In this document: piece by piece, positions 1-11,511 of the stretch
Layout: each line of letters opens with the position of its first letter
Numbering within the stretch: the first letter of the stretch is position 1
NCBI GenBank assembly: GCA_036346375.1
Contig: CM070517.1
Span: 47,216,200-47,280,199, forward strand
Direction of reading: 5' to 3'
DNA: 64,000 bases
From: Guadua angustifolia
Taxonomy: Eukaryota; Streptophyta; Magnoliopsida; Poales; Poaceae
Program-made: the position numbers and the translations under genes
The notes under the pieces: generated by a model
Database searches by the model: none
Told to the model about the DNA's origin: nothing
Seen by the model: the letters and a program-made list of their open reading frames with translations, nothing else

Positions 1-1560
1 TGTTGGTGGTGGGTAATTTTGATTAAAAACCCAAAATGAAACTATGCTTTGATGCGGGCGATTATTGGCAATAGCCGTTTGTGCAGAAGTAATTGCACGT
101 AGTGTAGGGTGAAGTGTCGCCTGTGTCGCTATTAAGGACCGAGCAATGGGACGCTATTGATCCGAGATTTCCGTGCAACCACAAGGGTGAGGATGGGTTA
201 GCCATAGCTTGTTACGTATTTAGATATGGCTTTGTTCATTGGTAGGCGGGAGCTAGCGCAAGCATTCCGTTCGATCGCTTGGGCGGGTTTCCACCCACGC
301 GGTGTATGCATACTGCCGTGTTTAAAGCGTTGTGTTGGGTGTGTGAATGTGGGCCCACGGCTTGGGTGTGTGTTTCTAGTTCTCTGGCGGGGTTAACGTC
401 CGGTGGATCAAAGCCATGTCTAGGTAATGTAATGACTATGTATGGTCGCTCGATCGCATACTCTTGTATGGCGATCCACGGTGACGTGGTGAGTTGATCA
501 TTCCTTGTGGGTAAAGTTGTACACCTCTGCGAGTTTAAATCTAATCGATTAGCGGCTGCATGATCATGAGCACTTGGTGATTTCATTCCAATACTAGATG
601 TTTTATTATTTCTCAAATGGGTTGGTACCATTAGTTTTGCAAGCTGTGCTTTTTTGTCAAAGGGTAAGCAGTTATGGAATTTCGAGAATGTGAATGATTC
701 GCCGCTCACGTCGTGGAGGATTGTGAGTGTTATTATGCTTTACTTATTTGCTATCAATCAAATGCTCTTATAAATTCCGTTTGCAAATAACTTGTTTTAC
801 AAATTCAATTTCGCTTTATGCAAATTAAGCTGTAGTAGCCTTTCCTTTGAAATAATACCTTGCGTATTGTAGGTTTTGCTCAAGTCTTCTTGAGTACACA
901 ACGTACTCACCCTTGCCTAATTATATTGTAGGTGTGTGCTAGCGATCTTGAGTTTCTTTTAAAGTCGCGAGTTGCGGGTTCTTCTTGAAGCGATTTATTT
1001 CTAAGGAGTTATGCAGTCGATTGCCTCACGAGATTGGATGGGCAAGCGCAAGTTATAGCTTTTTTCTTTGCTCTGTTCTCGACTTGTAATATTTACGTAA
1101 TGTCGTTTCCGCTTAATTATTATTTGTATGGTTGTGATTTCCAATTGTTGTAAACATGTGAATGCTAGCTCTTGATCCGAGGAATATACAGTAATCACAT
1201 GGAGGTTCTGTTCATCGAACGGGTCTCCTGATCAATTACGTAGATGCGATTTGGTGGCGGTCATCATCAAATCTAGCTGAAACTCATCGAAATGCTTACG
1301 CCATTTTCGATGAGCTCGGAGTTCCCCGTGGCATGATCATATCTTCGGCTAAAGCTCGGTAAGCTCGGTATAACTCCTCGAGCAAAGACATCGATTACGG
1401 GCGTATACGTAGTACATTTCCGCTCTTCTTGCAAATGAGTCGACATCTTCATCAATGATCTTGATCATCGGTTTGATTTTCTTTGTCCATGTGCGTGTGA
1501 TTCAAAAAGCGTGTTACGCGAAGCGGTGAACTCCACGGAGGGATCGATTACGCCAGGAGA
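1..1560 (+). mobile_element. Degenerate LTR-like sequence (probable Ty3/gypsy remnant)
   Basis: No credible gene is seen; the open frames on both strands lack family motifs. At about 880-930 the plus strand has a pair of inverted short words (CTTGAGTACACAACGTACTC) followed by ACCCTTGC. This resembles the GAGTAC...GTACTCACCCTTGC motif common in the LTRs of plant chromovirus-type gypsy elements. No TG...CA ends or target duplication could be placed, so this is a family guess from one motif. Confidence 0.3.
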
Positions 1561-2120
1561 TAATGAGGAACACTGAAACACGCCAACTTAGCACCGTTGA
1601 GTTTGGCGAAGCGAATTTGAGAAGCATAAAGGGGTGAAACTTAAAAGGTTGGATGGGGAATTGGGGAGAGACCGTTCGGCTCGTGGAGGGACCTTGTTGG
1701 TGAGGACCCTGTGAACCAAGGTGGCGGCGTCTTCGTTCTCCACGGCGGCGGCGGCCTGTGAATTAGGGTGATCGCATTGTCGCGAGAACGTGGCGGCGGC
1801 CGGTGAACTAAAGGCGGCGGCCGGGTGAACTAAGGCGGCGGCATCCGCGTGAATCGTGGTTGACACGGCGTGGCGACCTCGCCTGCGAGGTCGGTGGCGG
1901 GATCTCGCGAGAGGACGAGGCCGTAAGCGATGGCATCTCGCGGTAGAGTCGAGAACGCGGCGTCTTCGTTCGCGGGAAGGAGGAGATGGGCGCCTCGCGT
2001 GAGTCTTGACGGGGCGTTCTGGCGAGTCGGCGGTAAGGATCGATGGGAAAAACAGCGGCAATGGCGGGCGTTTTCGTAAAAACCACACTTTGCACGCCCA
2101 GCGCAAGATCTTCATCCGTT
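1561..2120. other. GC-rich simple-repeat-like stretch, no supported gene
   Basis: The sequence is rich in short GGCGGCGGC-type words, with near-repeats such as GGTGAACTAAAGGCGGCGGC and GGGTGAACTAAGGCGGCGGC at about 1800-1845. A 175-codon minus-strand open frame runs through it, but its Arg/Pro/Ala-rich translation looks like a by-product of GC-rich DNA. No domain is recognisable. Confidence 0.4.
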
Positions 2121-2124
2121 GGTC

Positions 2125-2286
2125 AGATTGAACGATTGCGGTTGCATCGATAAGCGCGGTTGCACGGATCGATGCCTTAAAAAATGTTGCGTGTTAGCAA
2201 AAAATATTGCAAGCGTAAAAAAAATATTACAAGAGTTGTCCAATAAAATGAACAAAAATCAAACGTCCGAGCGCTAGTTTCTCCCT
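2125..2286. mobile_element. Partial copy of the GGACGTCC-type Mutator MITE
   Basis: The right half matches the MITEs at 14534-14793 and 38320-38505. It has spaced AAAAATATTGCAAGCG-type words, then a run ending ACGTCCGAGCGCTAGTTTCT at about 2258-2280. The left terminal repeat is missing or unrecognisable and no 9-bp target duplication is seen, so this copy is old or truncated. Confidence 0.5.
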
Positions 2287-2289
2287 AAG

Positions 2290-3020
2290 ACGACGGGGAC
2301 CTTCAGCTGACGCATGGATCCAATAACTTTATGGCCCACCTGTCAGTTAAATAAAGTGTAGGCCAAGCCGTGCCTTCTCGTTGTTACAGGCCCTGCCACC
2401 ACCACCTCACGCGGCGAGCTGATCGTAATTCGTAATTATCCTCGTACACTGACATGTAGGACCGGACCCACACGTCAGTGTGGGATAAGCATAGCCTGGG
2501 TGGTACGAGTGGTGTGTGGGGTTCCAAGTTGGCGGGAGAACGGACGCAAACTCCACGCCCGTCTCTATCCAGACATTCACTGGCGTGTGGGGTCTGAAAC
2601 ATGTGGGCTCCAGATGTCGGTGCCGTGTTGGTTTCGCTCGCTGGGGTTGCGCGCGCGTGGGGTTGGAGTGAGACGACAGCTGTGCTGGAATACAACCAGA
2701 GCGGCACCGTTTTTAAGCTGATCGAGGCGTAAAATCCATGGGCGCGAAAAGCAATTGGCTTCTTTCGTACAAGCGGCAAAGAGGCCGTTATGCTAGGTCA
2801 GTCCTAATTCTCCATCTCAGTTGATGTTTATAGAATTAATTACGCTGTTAACTAAGTAAAAATCTGATGTGATATAGAAATTAAAGAAGGGAGAGAAGGG
2901 AAAACAAAGAAACCGTGTCGCATGCAAGAAACTGGGTTGACGCGGGCATCAAGACGCAAGAAACAAGCAAAATCGAGGTTGGATGTTTCTGCGTATTGAT
3001 CAAGCTGTGTTTGTGGTGCA
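2290..3020. other. Intergenic, no gene; clustered CACAYGTCAGTG/ACATGTGGG words
   Basis: No coding sequence is supported. Between about 2450 and 2620 there are several words of the kind common in grass promoters (GGACCCACACGTCAGTGTGG, AACATGTGGGCTCC, TGGCCCACCTGTCAGT at 2331). No downstream gene in this window accounts for them. Confidence 0.35.
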
Positions 3021-3022
3021 TG

Positions 3023-3145
3023 CATTGGTTTATTACTCTCTCTCTCCTCTAGACACTGCTCATGTAAACCATGGGTTGGGAAACTACACATTGGTTTATT
3101 TCTCTCTCTCCTCTAGACACTGCTCATGAAAATCATAGGTTGGGA
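3023..3145. repeat. Tandem duplication of about 58 bp (period 66 bp)
   Basis: Two near-identical segments, 3023-3081 and 3089-3145, each run from CATTGGTTTATT through a CT-rich tract and CTCTAGACACTGCTCATG to GGTTGGGA. They differ at a few positions and in the length of the CT run. The unit may be part of a MITE, but terminal repeats were not found. Confidence 0.75.
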
Positions 3146-3917
3146 CTGCTCTTAGCGTAGCAAAATTCTTAGCTCGTGTTGAGCTGATCGAGTTACTCGA
3201 AAAAAAAATCTAGATAAAGATGAAATGTGATTTTATATTGCATCTCTTTTTTATGTTATATGTGCACGCATTATGATGAAAATATTGTTCTCTGCTTTCT
3301 TTGTTTCTAAATACAATTCATTCTAGTTTTCAAATTTTATTTCTAAATATATGTCATTCTACAATTTTAAGATGATTTTTTTCTTTTATACCTTTCTCTT
3401 TATCTATTTTTAGTATCATTTGTTATTAAGACACATCATTCAAAGATATAATGTAAATACGTGCAAAATCTGGCAAATTGGATCTAATGTGGTAGCTAGT
3501 AGTGTAGTTCTATCGAAGAAGTTTCCGCAATTGTAGTTTAAAATTTCGAATTTTCAATATGAGAGCGCGTAAGCACTAAATATACGGAGCCGATAGCGAG
3601 TGACTAGAGATTGCACGCCACCACGCATGCATTGGCATTTACTGTGTACAGCTAGCTTAGCTAGACGAAAAACTGTAACGTCGTTAATTAAGCCGTAAAA
3701 ATCTGATGCCCTAAGAGTTAGCCTACGAATTGGTAGCCAGAACGTAGGTCACATTTCCGGTCGTCCTTGCATGCATCGGTCGCAACTTGCGCCAGGAGAC
3801 AGCTTAGTTGGGCGTGTTGCACACAACATGATACGCTGTTCTCTTATCTTCTGGCCGGTGCGCGCGTTGTGACCACATCCCGATGTACTATGTACTGCCA
3901 TGCCAGCTAGTAGCTAA
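3146..3917. other. AT-rich intergenic spacer, no gene seen
   Basis: About 770 bp of AT-rich DNA with no plausible coding exon. At about 3295-3365 the words TTTCTAAATACAATTCATTCTA and TTTCTAAATATATGTCATTCTA form a short internal near-repeat, a pattern often seen in Stowaway-like MITEs, but no ends could be assigned. Confidence 0.35.
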
Positions 3918-4036
3918 GGGTATTTCTAATGGTGCCACTTTAGCTAGCTATAAAGATGCCATCTCAGCATTTTGCTTAGGTGGAAGAGAGAAAATAAGAA
4001 GAGAGATACAAACCGACTACCATTGGAGATATGCCC
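3918..4036. mobile_element. Tourist-like MITE, 119 bp, TSD TAA
   Basis: The left end GGGTATTTCTAATGGTGCC is the inverted match of the right end, which reads GGGCATATCTCCAATGGTAG on the minus strand. TAA flanks both sides (3915-3917 and 4037-4039). A 3-bp TAA/TTA duplication and a GGG start are typical of PIF/Harbinger-derived Tourist MITEs. It has no coding capacity. Confidence 0.75.
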
Positions 4037-4039
4037 TAA

Positions 4040-4625
4040 GTCGGCACAGATCATGTATCATTCCATCCATTGGAGATGAGATGTATATATAGACAACGCT
4101 CGCTCAACTTGGAAGCACGAGGTTCTCATGCCGGCAGGCATGCATGCGCCACCGCAAAATATACTAACTCCAGTGATTATCAGGAGTATTAAAAAGTTCA
4201 ACGTATGCTAGCTTTTGGTCAAAATAAAAAGATCGAATATAATAATAAAAGAAATAGCCTTGTTCTTTCCTATATGAAAAATAATAAAAGAAACCCGGCG
4301 GCCGCCCATTTGTTTGCATTGATGCATATCCCAGAAATTGTGTACATGCAAGATCACTCGCAAAAAAGAAAAGAAAAGAAAATTGTGTAGTAGCTACAAG
4401 AACGTGCATGGCCGGCACAGGACCACACGCGCGTGCTCATACACCACTAACTCCCACGCAATAATCTTGAGTCCGCTTTTCCACCCAGTTTTTATCTAAT
4501 TAAACACTTTCACATGCTACATATATAAAGTGTGTCTTTCTTCCAAGACGTGCACTTTAATTATCAGGTCCAGTAGCGTTATTCTCCTTGAGGAACCAGT
4601 CCAGTATGACTACTGCTGTCTGTGC
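4040..4625. other. Intergenic spacer, no gene seen
   Basis: AT-rich sequence with several GCATGC words and short A-rich runs. The open frames on either strand are short and have no recognisable domain. Confidence 0.35.
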
Positions 4626-5081
4626 ATATTATTCTTTTTTTTTTTTTTTAAGAGAAGGTAAGAGCTCTGCCAAATGCATTAAGATAGAGCAAAACACATA
4701 GCATGAACGTTCAGGAGAGGTCACGAAACAAGGAAAACAAAGTGAAAGAAGAGAGAGAGGTACAACCCCGCTCTGAAATCGGGCGGTGACTAGGATCCTC
4801 TAAGCGAGAATCCTCGGAAGCACTATGTCAACCCGAGAGCCATCGGCGATTCGCGAATGTCACGGCGGCGGCGTCGACCACTGTTGCACCATCTTTGTAG
4901 GAGTTACTAAAAATCCTATTATTTCTCTCTTTCCAAATGTTCCATAGGCTATATCGATGACCCGTCAAAAGCTCTTCGCTTTGTGTCGGGAATTTGTCGG
5001 CGAGTGTGTGACCACCAAGTGACGTTATCCGACTGTCCCGACGGCGCTCGCGCGGTTGGAGCCGCCTGGATATGACATAGC
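4626..5081 (-). mobile_element. LINE 3' end (minus strand), distal half
   Basis: A T-run at about 4626-4641 is the poly(A) tail of a minus-strand non-LTR retrotransposon. The minus-strand reading from 5081 to 4830 ends in a segment containing WNIWKERNNRIF, the signature of the C-terminal region of plant L1-type LINE ORF2, followed by a stop. The reading continues across the solo-LTR insertion into 7638-8690, so the two parts are one interrupted element. It is 5'-truncated and carries frame disruptions. Confidence 0.75.
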
Positions 5082-7637
5082 TGTAACACCCTGGCACTTA
5101 TAGTGCCCCGAATGTTACTTCCTTAATTAACCACGACCATAAATCACTAGAGAAGGACAGCAAAATGACTGGAACAAGATAATATGGGCCGAACTTACTA
5201 AAAAAATTTCGGCAGCATCTCCTCTAAAATTAGGACATCCACTCAGCAGGCAAAAGATAACAATTAATAATGAAAACATAACGAAGCCATTCGCAATCAA
5301 CCAACCACCATAAAGTGCCATGGCAATTACTAGCCGTCATGACCAACTAAACAAATATACAAGGATTTGTCATACGCAAAAGACAAGCACTACATCATAC
5401 AACTAAGGTTTTATAGTCCTAAACTTCACCCATTACTTACAACTTATCATAACCAAAAGAAATCAAGTTCATCACCATCACCACTATAACCAAAAGTAAA
5501 GATATTATCCTAGTCTAGCTACATGAAGTCATCGTGAGTGAAGTGAGCTAGCCCATCTCCCAAATGTCGCCTTGGAGTTACCTAGAATAAAATATCAATC
5601 ACAAGCATGAGCTCATCACTCAGCAAAGTGTAATGTGAAAAGAAATTAAAGTGAACATGTAGCAATTATACATATGAACTACATAACTTTAAACATACAA
5701 GGAATTTAACACACAAATCCTCATCCAAATCATCTCATTGGATCTTTACTCGGCATCACAATTATGCAATGCATCATGCATGCTTATGAATGCAACCATC
5801 TTTGGCTCATCTGGGGTATTGCGGATGGATGCCCGTCGACATGCACCCTCTCATCCCTCCCATCCCGTGGAGGGGCCTACTCTTCTTGTCTCGCTCCCAT
5901 TCATCTCGATGAATAGGACTCTGAGTAGGACTTTTGTGCTCACTACAGTGAGCACCGAGGCCCCGCATCAACATGGGACGCCAGTCCATTATGAATGCAT
6001 GAGTGTAAATGGCACACATAGAACACCTCTTCATTCATTTCTAATCATTATTGCAAGACATAACAGAATGCATCACATAGATAAATATTACTTTCATAAC
6101 CATCATTCGCGGTAGTCTATTCAAGTTCACCATTAAGTCTTCAATATAATTTCTTTTATGTGGGTATGGTCCTAATTAACATTAATCTTTACATTACCAC
6201 AACGTGCATATCACATTACACTTGCCTTCAATTGCGAGGAGGAGGATGGCGAGAAGTTGAAGCCTCTCCCGACGCTACTCCCCCTGGAAAAACATTTGCA
6301 TACCCAAATTTTCAAATTCTAAGCAAGCCACACAACCATACACACAAATCTCTACTACGCCTGAACGCATAAAAGACCCAAAATCCTGGCAATTAGAAAT
6401 CCGGACAGCAAGCGCTCTAAAGAGTTTAACTCCTAATTAGTTTAACTAAAAATGGGGTTCTTTACCTCTAGTTAACCATAAGAGGCTAATCTACAACTAC
6501 CTCGCAACCACTTATGCGGAAGATGCCTCGAAGGTCTAAAATCACAACTAAACTCAACTGCAAAAACTGAGCTCGCTGAAATTTTCCAAATTCCAGGACA
6601 TCGACTTCCAAAGGGTGTAACTTTTGATTGGCTCAACGGATTTCTGCGTTCTTATACTCGAAACGACTGCAAGGGAATGAGCTACACGAATAACATAGCC
6701 ACTCACTTGGCCGACGCTCCAGCTGATCCCAGATCGACTATGAACAGCGAGTACTGACCACCCAACATGTTCTGGACAGACCTCACGAAAACAGCCATAA
6801 CTTTCAAACGGTTGGGCTGATTCGCGATTTCATGAGCTCTAGATAAACTTAAGAACACTAGCTTCGTTTTTCCTTATAGCCAACCTGTCAGCAAATGATT
6901 CTAACTTGCCCGAATCGAGCTCCAAAGTCTGCTATGCAACAATCCCCAAAACAAACTAAACTCCCCTAATCCTAAGGCTAGCTTTTCCCCCACCATTATC
7001 AGATCTAGGAACCCTAGCCCCACTAGAAAACAACTAGAGCTACGATACCACAGATCCAAACCCCAAAACGAAACTAAAATCCCTTACCTTTCCTTGCCCA
7101 TAGGAGAAAGGAATGGGAGGAGCCCTTGCCCTTGCTCTTGACTTAGAAGCTTCTTCTTGGCGAGGAGGAAGTGCCAGGCGGCCTTTGCCAGACGACCAAG
7201 CGGTGGTGCCATTGCGACCAAGCGAGGCGTCGGGAATCAGCGGCAATGGCGGAGAGATTCGGCCTTTGGGCAAGGACTTGGTGGCGGCAGCTCTTCGGCA
7301 GAGGATTCGACAGGAAGCCGGCTCGGCGAGGATCGGCAGGAGGCAGGGAGCAAGCGGTGAGGCCTTAGCCCATGGCGTAGGAGGCCAGAACCGAAGGAAA
7401 TGGGTGCCGACAGGGAAAAAAATGAGAGGAAAAGGAGGTTTCGGCAGGATTGAGGCAGGGCTGGAAAAATCTCTGCCAGAAGATGAATCACAGCCACACA
7501 AAGGGAAGGGAGAGAAATGAGGTTAGGAAAAAGTTGGTGGAGAGGGAAATTCCGAAAATACCCCTCCCAACCAATTTTTTTTCCGCAATATTACAATAGC
7601 ACCGCCCGCCAAACCTGCCTCGCAAAAGGACAGAGCA
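5082..7637 (-). mobile_element. Solo-LTR-like insertion, 2556 bp, TSD ATAGC, inside a LINE
   Basis: The insert starts TGTAACACCC and ends GACAGAGCA (TG...CA) and is flanked by perfect ATAGC duplications (5077-5081 and 7638-7642). Removing it rejoins the minus-strand LINE reading frame. It has no gag-pol sequence, so a solo LTR (or one very long LTR) fits best. The words CTCATCACTCAGCAAAGTG at about 5610 are the complement of the GCTGAGTGATGAG motif of chromovirus LTRs, which suggests that the LTR lies on the minus strand and ends in GGGTGTTACA. A GC-rich segment at 7100-7500 with open frames on both strands fits an LTR R/leader region, not a gene. Confidence 0.7.
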
Positions 7638-8690
7638 ATAGCAAATGATTGGAAGTTTCCGGTTCCGATCCGCAAAGAACGTAAGAAAGTAAATGTCTGC
7701 CACCCTCTCGTGGTGACTGTCCATGCGTGAGAATTACATCTGTACAAAAAGCCATGCAAAAAACCTACATTTTCCTTCCGCGAAACCTGCCAAATCATCC
7801 TGTATGAGAGCTCAGCTGTGGATCCCAATTTGCCTTTATAAGCGAAGCTGAGTATTCCCACATGGACGACCATTTCCAAGTAATACAATCTTGGACATCC
7901 CAACGTAAGTGAACTTTGTTGAAGAGCGAGCCATAGCGAGAAGAACTCTCAATAGCTGCATAGCAGCTTGAGATTAAATGCAAAGGACGAATCCAAGCGG
8001 CCTACGATATGAACTCTTTTACCGTCCCCGACCTTTTCCTAGTTAATCTATAACATGACGGAGCTAAGTCAGCCGGTGATCGTCCCTGAAGCCATTTGGA
8101 TTCCCAAAAGTTGGTAGTTCTTGCCGTCCCTATAGTAAGCTGTGGTACTGCATTGAACAAAGGCGCGATGCGTGGCGTCGCAAGGAATCGAAGATCCGGC
8201 CAAGGTGCGCAATGGCCCTTCAAAGCGAGCGAGCCACCGTGCAGGAGAGCACGCCCAAACTGTCAATGTCTTTTATGCCCAATCCTCCTAGATTTTTGGG
8301 CGACAAACTCTTTCAATTGACCAAACAATGTCCCCCTAGATCTGATCCCCCTCCACAAAACTCCGGCGCAACTTTGTCCGGACTTTTTGAATGTTTGTGT
8401 GAAGACTGTGGCTCCTCCAAAAAATTAGGATCTCTTGGATTGCTCTGAGCTCCTCGCTAATCGGTTTCATAAAAATAGCCACGTCATCCGCATAAAGAGA
8501 TATACCCTTGTTGTAGCCCATCTTGCTGGGATGGAGGAAATGATGCATGCATCCGTCGCCCTAGCAATTAGCCGCTGGAGAGGGTCCATTGCAAGAATAA
8601 AGAGCATGGAGGACAAAGGATCACCCTGTCTCAACCCCCTCCTGTGCTGAATCGAGGAACCTGGGATACCGTTCATATTGTGCTCTTTAT
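7638..8690 (-). mobile_element. LINE reverse transcriptase remnant (minus strand), proximal half
   Basis: On the minus strand from 8676 the translation contains GLRQGDPLSSMLFILAMDPL, the RT palm motif of plant LINEs. A shifted frame follows, with YADDVAIFM at about 8490, the catalytic YxDD. Downstream (8300-7640) several frames hold remnants of the post-RT and zinc-finger-like region. Frameshifts and stops make it non-functional. The 5' part, including the endonuclease, is absent. The gene continues at 5081-4830 beyond the inserted LTR. Confidence 0.8.
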
Positions 8691-9128
8691 TCTTGCATAT
8701 TATTCACTTGTACTCTCAAAATGTGTAACGTACGTAAACCACATAATTTATGCAGAATGCGTGATGGTATTGCATAATGTGGTGTACGTGTGATACTTCA
8801 GGTGAATAGGGAAATTACAACCCCATATTTAATAAAAATCAGCTAAAACCAAAACGTATGTTTTTGAAGCATTTCCTTTGTAGCTCTCAATAGTATTAGT
8901 GAGTACGCTAGTTTGATGTGGTCTAACATTTATGTTTTACTTGCAGATGCAGGATACTTATGTTTACATGTGATGGACATGTTCCGGGAACTGACCAAAT
9001 CTGGCTTTTGCAAATTTTTGGTGCACCCTGTCTTCTGTGTGCTCAAGTACCGACTGTAATTCGATCATTCTCTCCAAAGCGCCGGTTGTAACGTGTTACA
9101 CCCCATCGAAAAAGGGGAACGTGATAGT
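8691..9128. other. AT-rich intergenic spacer, no gene seen
   Basis: No coding or structured feature could be supported. Confidence 0.35.
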
Positions 9129-9403
9129 ATTGAGTTGCATGCACCAATTAGTAGTTCACTTAAAAGTTTTAAGTGACGAGGAAAGATGGTCAATTCACTT
9201 ATACTTCAACACCCATCTCATGTACATGCTCGTTTAGGATGTAGAATAGAAGTGGGCTACAATTATTTTTTTTAATTGCGCCAATCGGGTCTTGAACTCG
9301 AGACCTCTTAACTCTCATACCATACTGAATTGGATGCACCAGCCAGTTCGCCTAAAAACTTAAACTGATAAGAAAAGATGGACAATTCACTTATACTTCA
9401 ATA
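9129..9403. repeat. Pair of about 75-bp direct repeats
   Basis: Segments at about 9135-9212 and 9330-9403 share GCACCA, an A-rich middle with TTAAGTGA/TAAACTGA, and AAAGATGG(T/A)CAATTCACTT followed by ATACTTCAA. Between them lies TCTTGAACTCGAGACCTCTT, a word often seen in grass dispersed repeats. This looks like a small non-autonomous element or two short terminal repeats, but no TSD was placed. Confidence 0.55.
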
Positions 9404-11040
9404 GATAGTCTGCCGTATAGTTGTGTTTTGTAACATTATCTGAGTGCCAAACTAACTCAAATCTATTGCCCTCAGCTGTTTATTTCAATATATTTCTGCT
9501 CGACTATGTAAGAATGAACCAGCTGATAGCAAGCAGAGAATGAACTGAATTCAATTACAGGACAGAAAAGGCTTATATCGTACAAATTGATAAACACAAG
9601 TCAGAAATTGTTCTCTCAAGGTTCTAATGTGCCAACTACAAACAATTTGCGCAGTTGAACTGTGGTGTAGTACTTTGTGGTGCTATCCTCTATCCATATG
9701 CTGCCGAAACTATTGTTTGCAAAGGTTGTAACCAAGAAAGTTTTGCTAGTAGAGGACTTCAAAATTTTTGCTCACCTAAAGAACTCCAGCTCATGATGAA
9801 GTTGAAGGCAAAAGAAACAGCCCATGAACCGAATTCCTTTTATATTTACGGGAAATATCTGCACCCAATCCGATCGAACAAGTCAATGTTACACCCAATT
9901 TTTCTCTTCATAGCGAAGAATAGTGGGAATTTGATGTTTGTAGGTTGTCACTCTACCTCTGACAAGGAAAAACAGACAAGAGCAAGCAAGGGTACATACC
10001 TCGTATTATACTCTCAAGTTATTTGGAAGCGAAATGCATCTCGGTGTACCATTGTGTGTTTTTTTTTATGTTGGTGTATTGTTGTTGGATGTGGCCATGT
10101 TCTTGCACAATGTACACTTGTCTTGTGTATCAGCTACTGATCTAGTACTTGGTAGTGTTGACTCTTCATTGTGTAATCATGCTCAAGCTTTCTTTGCGAT
10201 GATCCATCCGATCGAGTCGAGTCAGATGTGCGTCGGGAATTCGCATGCAGAGTTGCAGATGATAGATCTATACGTGATACAACCCTTTTGGCTACTGGAC
10301 AGGGCCAGATTGGCCCATCTATCAAGGCCCCAACTAAAAACTATTGGTTCCAACGAAGGCTTTTCCTGAAACCTGAGACTGAGAGCCGCATCAAAGCAAG
10401 CTTCGATGACGGAGCGGAGTTCAATTGCAAGCCTTGATTTGATGGTTTAGGGCATCTTTTGTCAAACTCATCAAAGGTAGGTTATTAAAATTGATACCAA
10501 ATTTTGACTAGCAAAAGGGTACCTTGCCACACTTTTTTGAGTAGTACGTGACGTGTAAGACTAGTTGATAGAAAAGATACCGTGCCACACAAGTGACTAC
10601 AAACCAAACACACGATTTAGAATTTGCCTAACTTGAAGTATGGCAAAGTTTAGCTACCAATCAAACAGTTCCTAACCATCCACATTTATAGTTCTCCTTA
10701 TCCAATCCTTCCCAATTCTTTGCCCATTGTTCCAATAGAACTTAACAAAAAAAGCCTCTTGTGTGCCAACCCATGAAAGTCCAGCATTTCATCCGAGTTG
10801 AAGAAGAGGCCTAGCGTAGACGTCGCAACAAAACGCCTCCCTTACTCTGCCCGCTAACTGTTTCCACCTCCATAACAGGATCGCCATTTTCGGAAAAACA
10901 AAAGCTATAAACAAAAGAAAAAAAAAAGAAAGAACAAATTTTTTGAATGTCGATGAGGAATTCCATGGGTCCTATGTTACTGCTCGATTGCAACAGAAAA
11001 TGGCTCGACCAAGGCGTGTAGGTGTATCTCGATAGATTTG
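9404..11040. other. Intergenic region upstream of the kinase gene, no supported gene
   Basis: Plus-strand open frames of 161 and 111 codons overlap at 9655-10369. They have no recognisable domain, no splice context and AT-rich, Cys-rich translations, so they are not called as genes. Confidence 0.4.
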
Positions 11041-11500
11041 CTACAAGGGCTGAGACGGAAAATCAAATGGCGATGGAGTTGCAGCTTGGCGCCTCTCCTT
11101 GTGTCGATAGGTAAATATTTCATTTAAATTCATTTTGGTTTTGTCTCATTGCTGTTCAGTACCATCTCTGCTTACTATTGATCAAGGAAATTTGCAAAAC
11201 ATGAACAGCAATATCTCCAACGAGGATTTGCCTGCTGCTGCAATCGAATGCTCTGTTTCATCAGACAAAGGTAGGGTTGGTTCAGAAATATTCAGAACAA
11301 ATGTTTGCATTCCCTTCCTTTCCACATGAAAAATTGCAGGACAAATGTTTACAATTAGCAATCTGCATCATCATCAGTCTCATCAATCCAATCTAAACAA
11401 CGATGCACGCAAGAAATGCGTGCCCTCTTGTTCTTGATGTTGCATGAATTCTTGACATGCCAATAGACTTGATCTCGATCGACATCAGCAGCAATCCATG
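11041..11500 (+). promoter_or_regulatory. Possible 5' leader exons and uORF of the kinase gene
   Basis: Two segments have good splice borders: one ending GTGTCGATAG|GTAAAT at about 11110 and one from about 11160 (after a TTGCTGTTCAG acceptor) to 11269 (ACAAAG|GTAGGG). Joined, they do not extend the kinase reading frame, so they would be non-coding leader exons. A three-codon ATG AAG ACG TGA uORF at 11498-11509 overlaps the region just before the kinase ATG at 11512, out of frame, and could dampen translation. Exon usage is inference only. Confidence 0.3.
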
Positions 11501-11511
11501 AAGACGTGATC

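Noticed and set aside
236..709. 157-codon minus-strand frame
   Set aside because: No family motif; the region has LTR-like features instead.
1588..2115. 175-codon minus-strand frame
   Set aside because: Low-complexity Arg/Pro/Ala translation of GGC-repeat DNA.
7040..7520. Open frames of 153 (minus) and 135 (plus) codons
   Set aside because: They lie inside the solo LTR in a GC-rich part; neither strand shows a domain.
9280..9310. tRNA-like T-arm word TCTTGAACTCGAGACCT
   Set aside because: No acceptor stem, D-arm or anticodon arm could be built around it; the word belongs to a dispersed repeat.
9655..10369. Overlapping plus frames of 161 and 111 codons
   Set aside because: No recognisable motif, no intron structure, AT-rich Cys-rich translation; probably chance.
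11506..11511. Kinase start at 11506
   Set aside because: The codon there is GTG; the first ATG in frame is at 11512.
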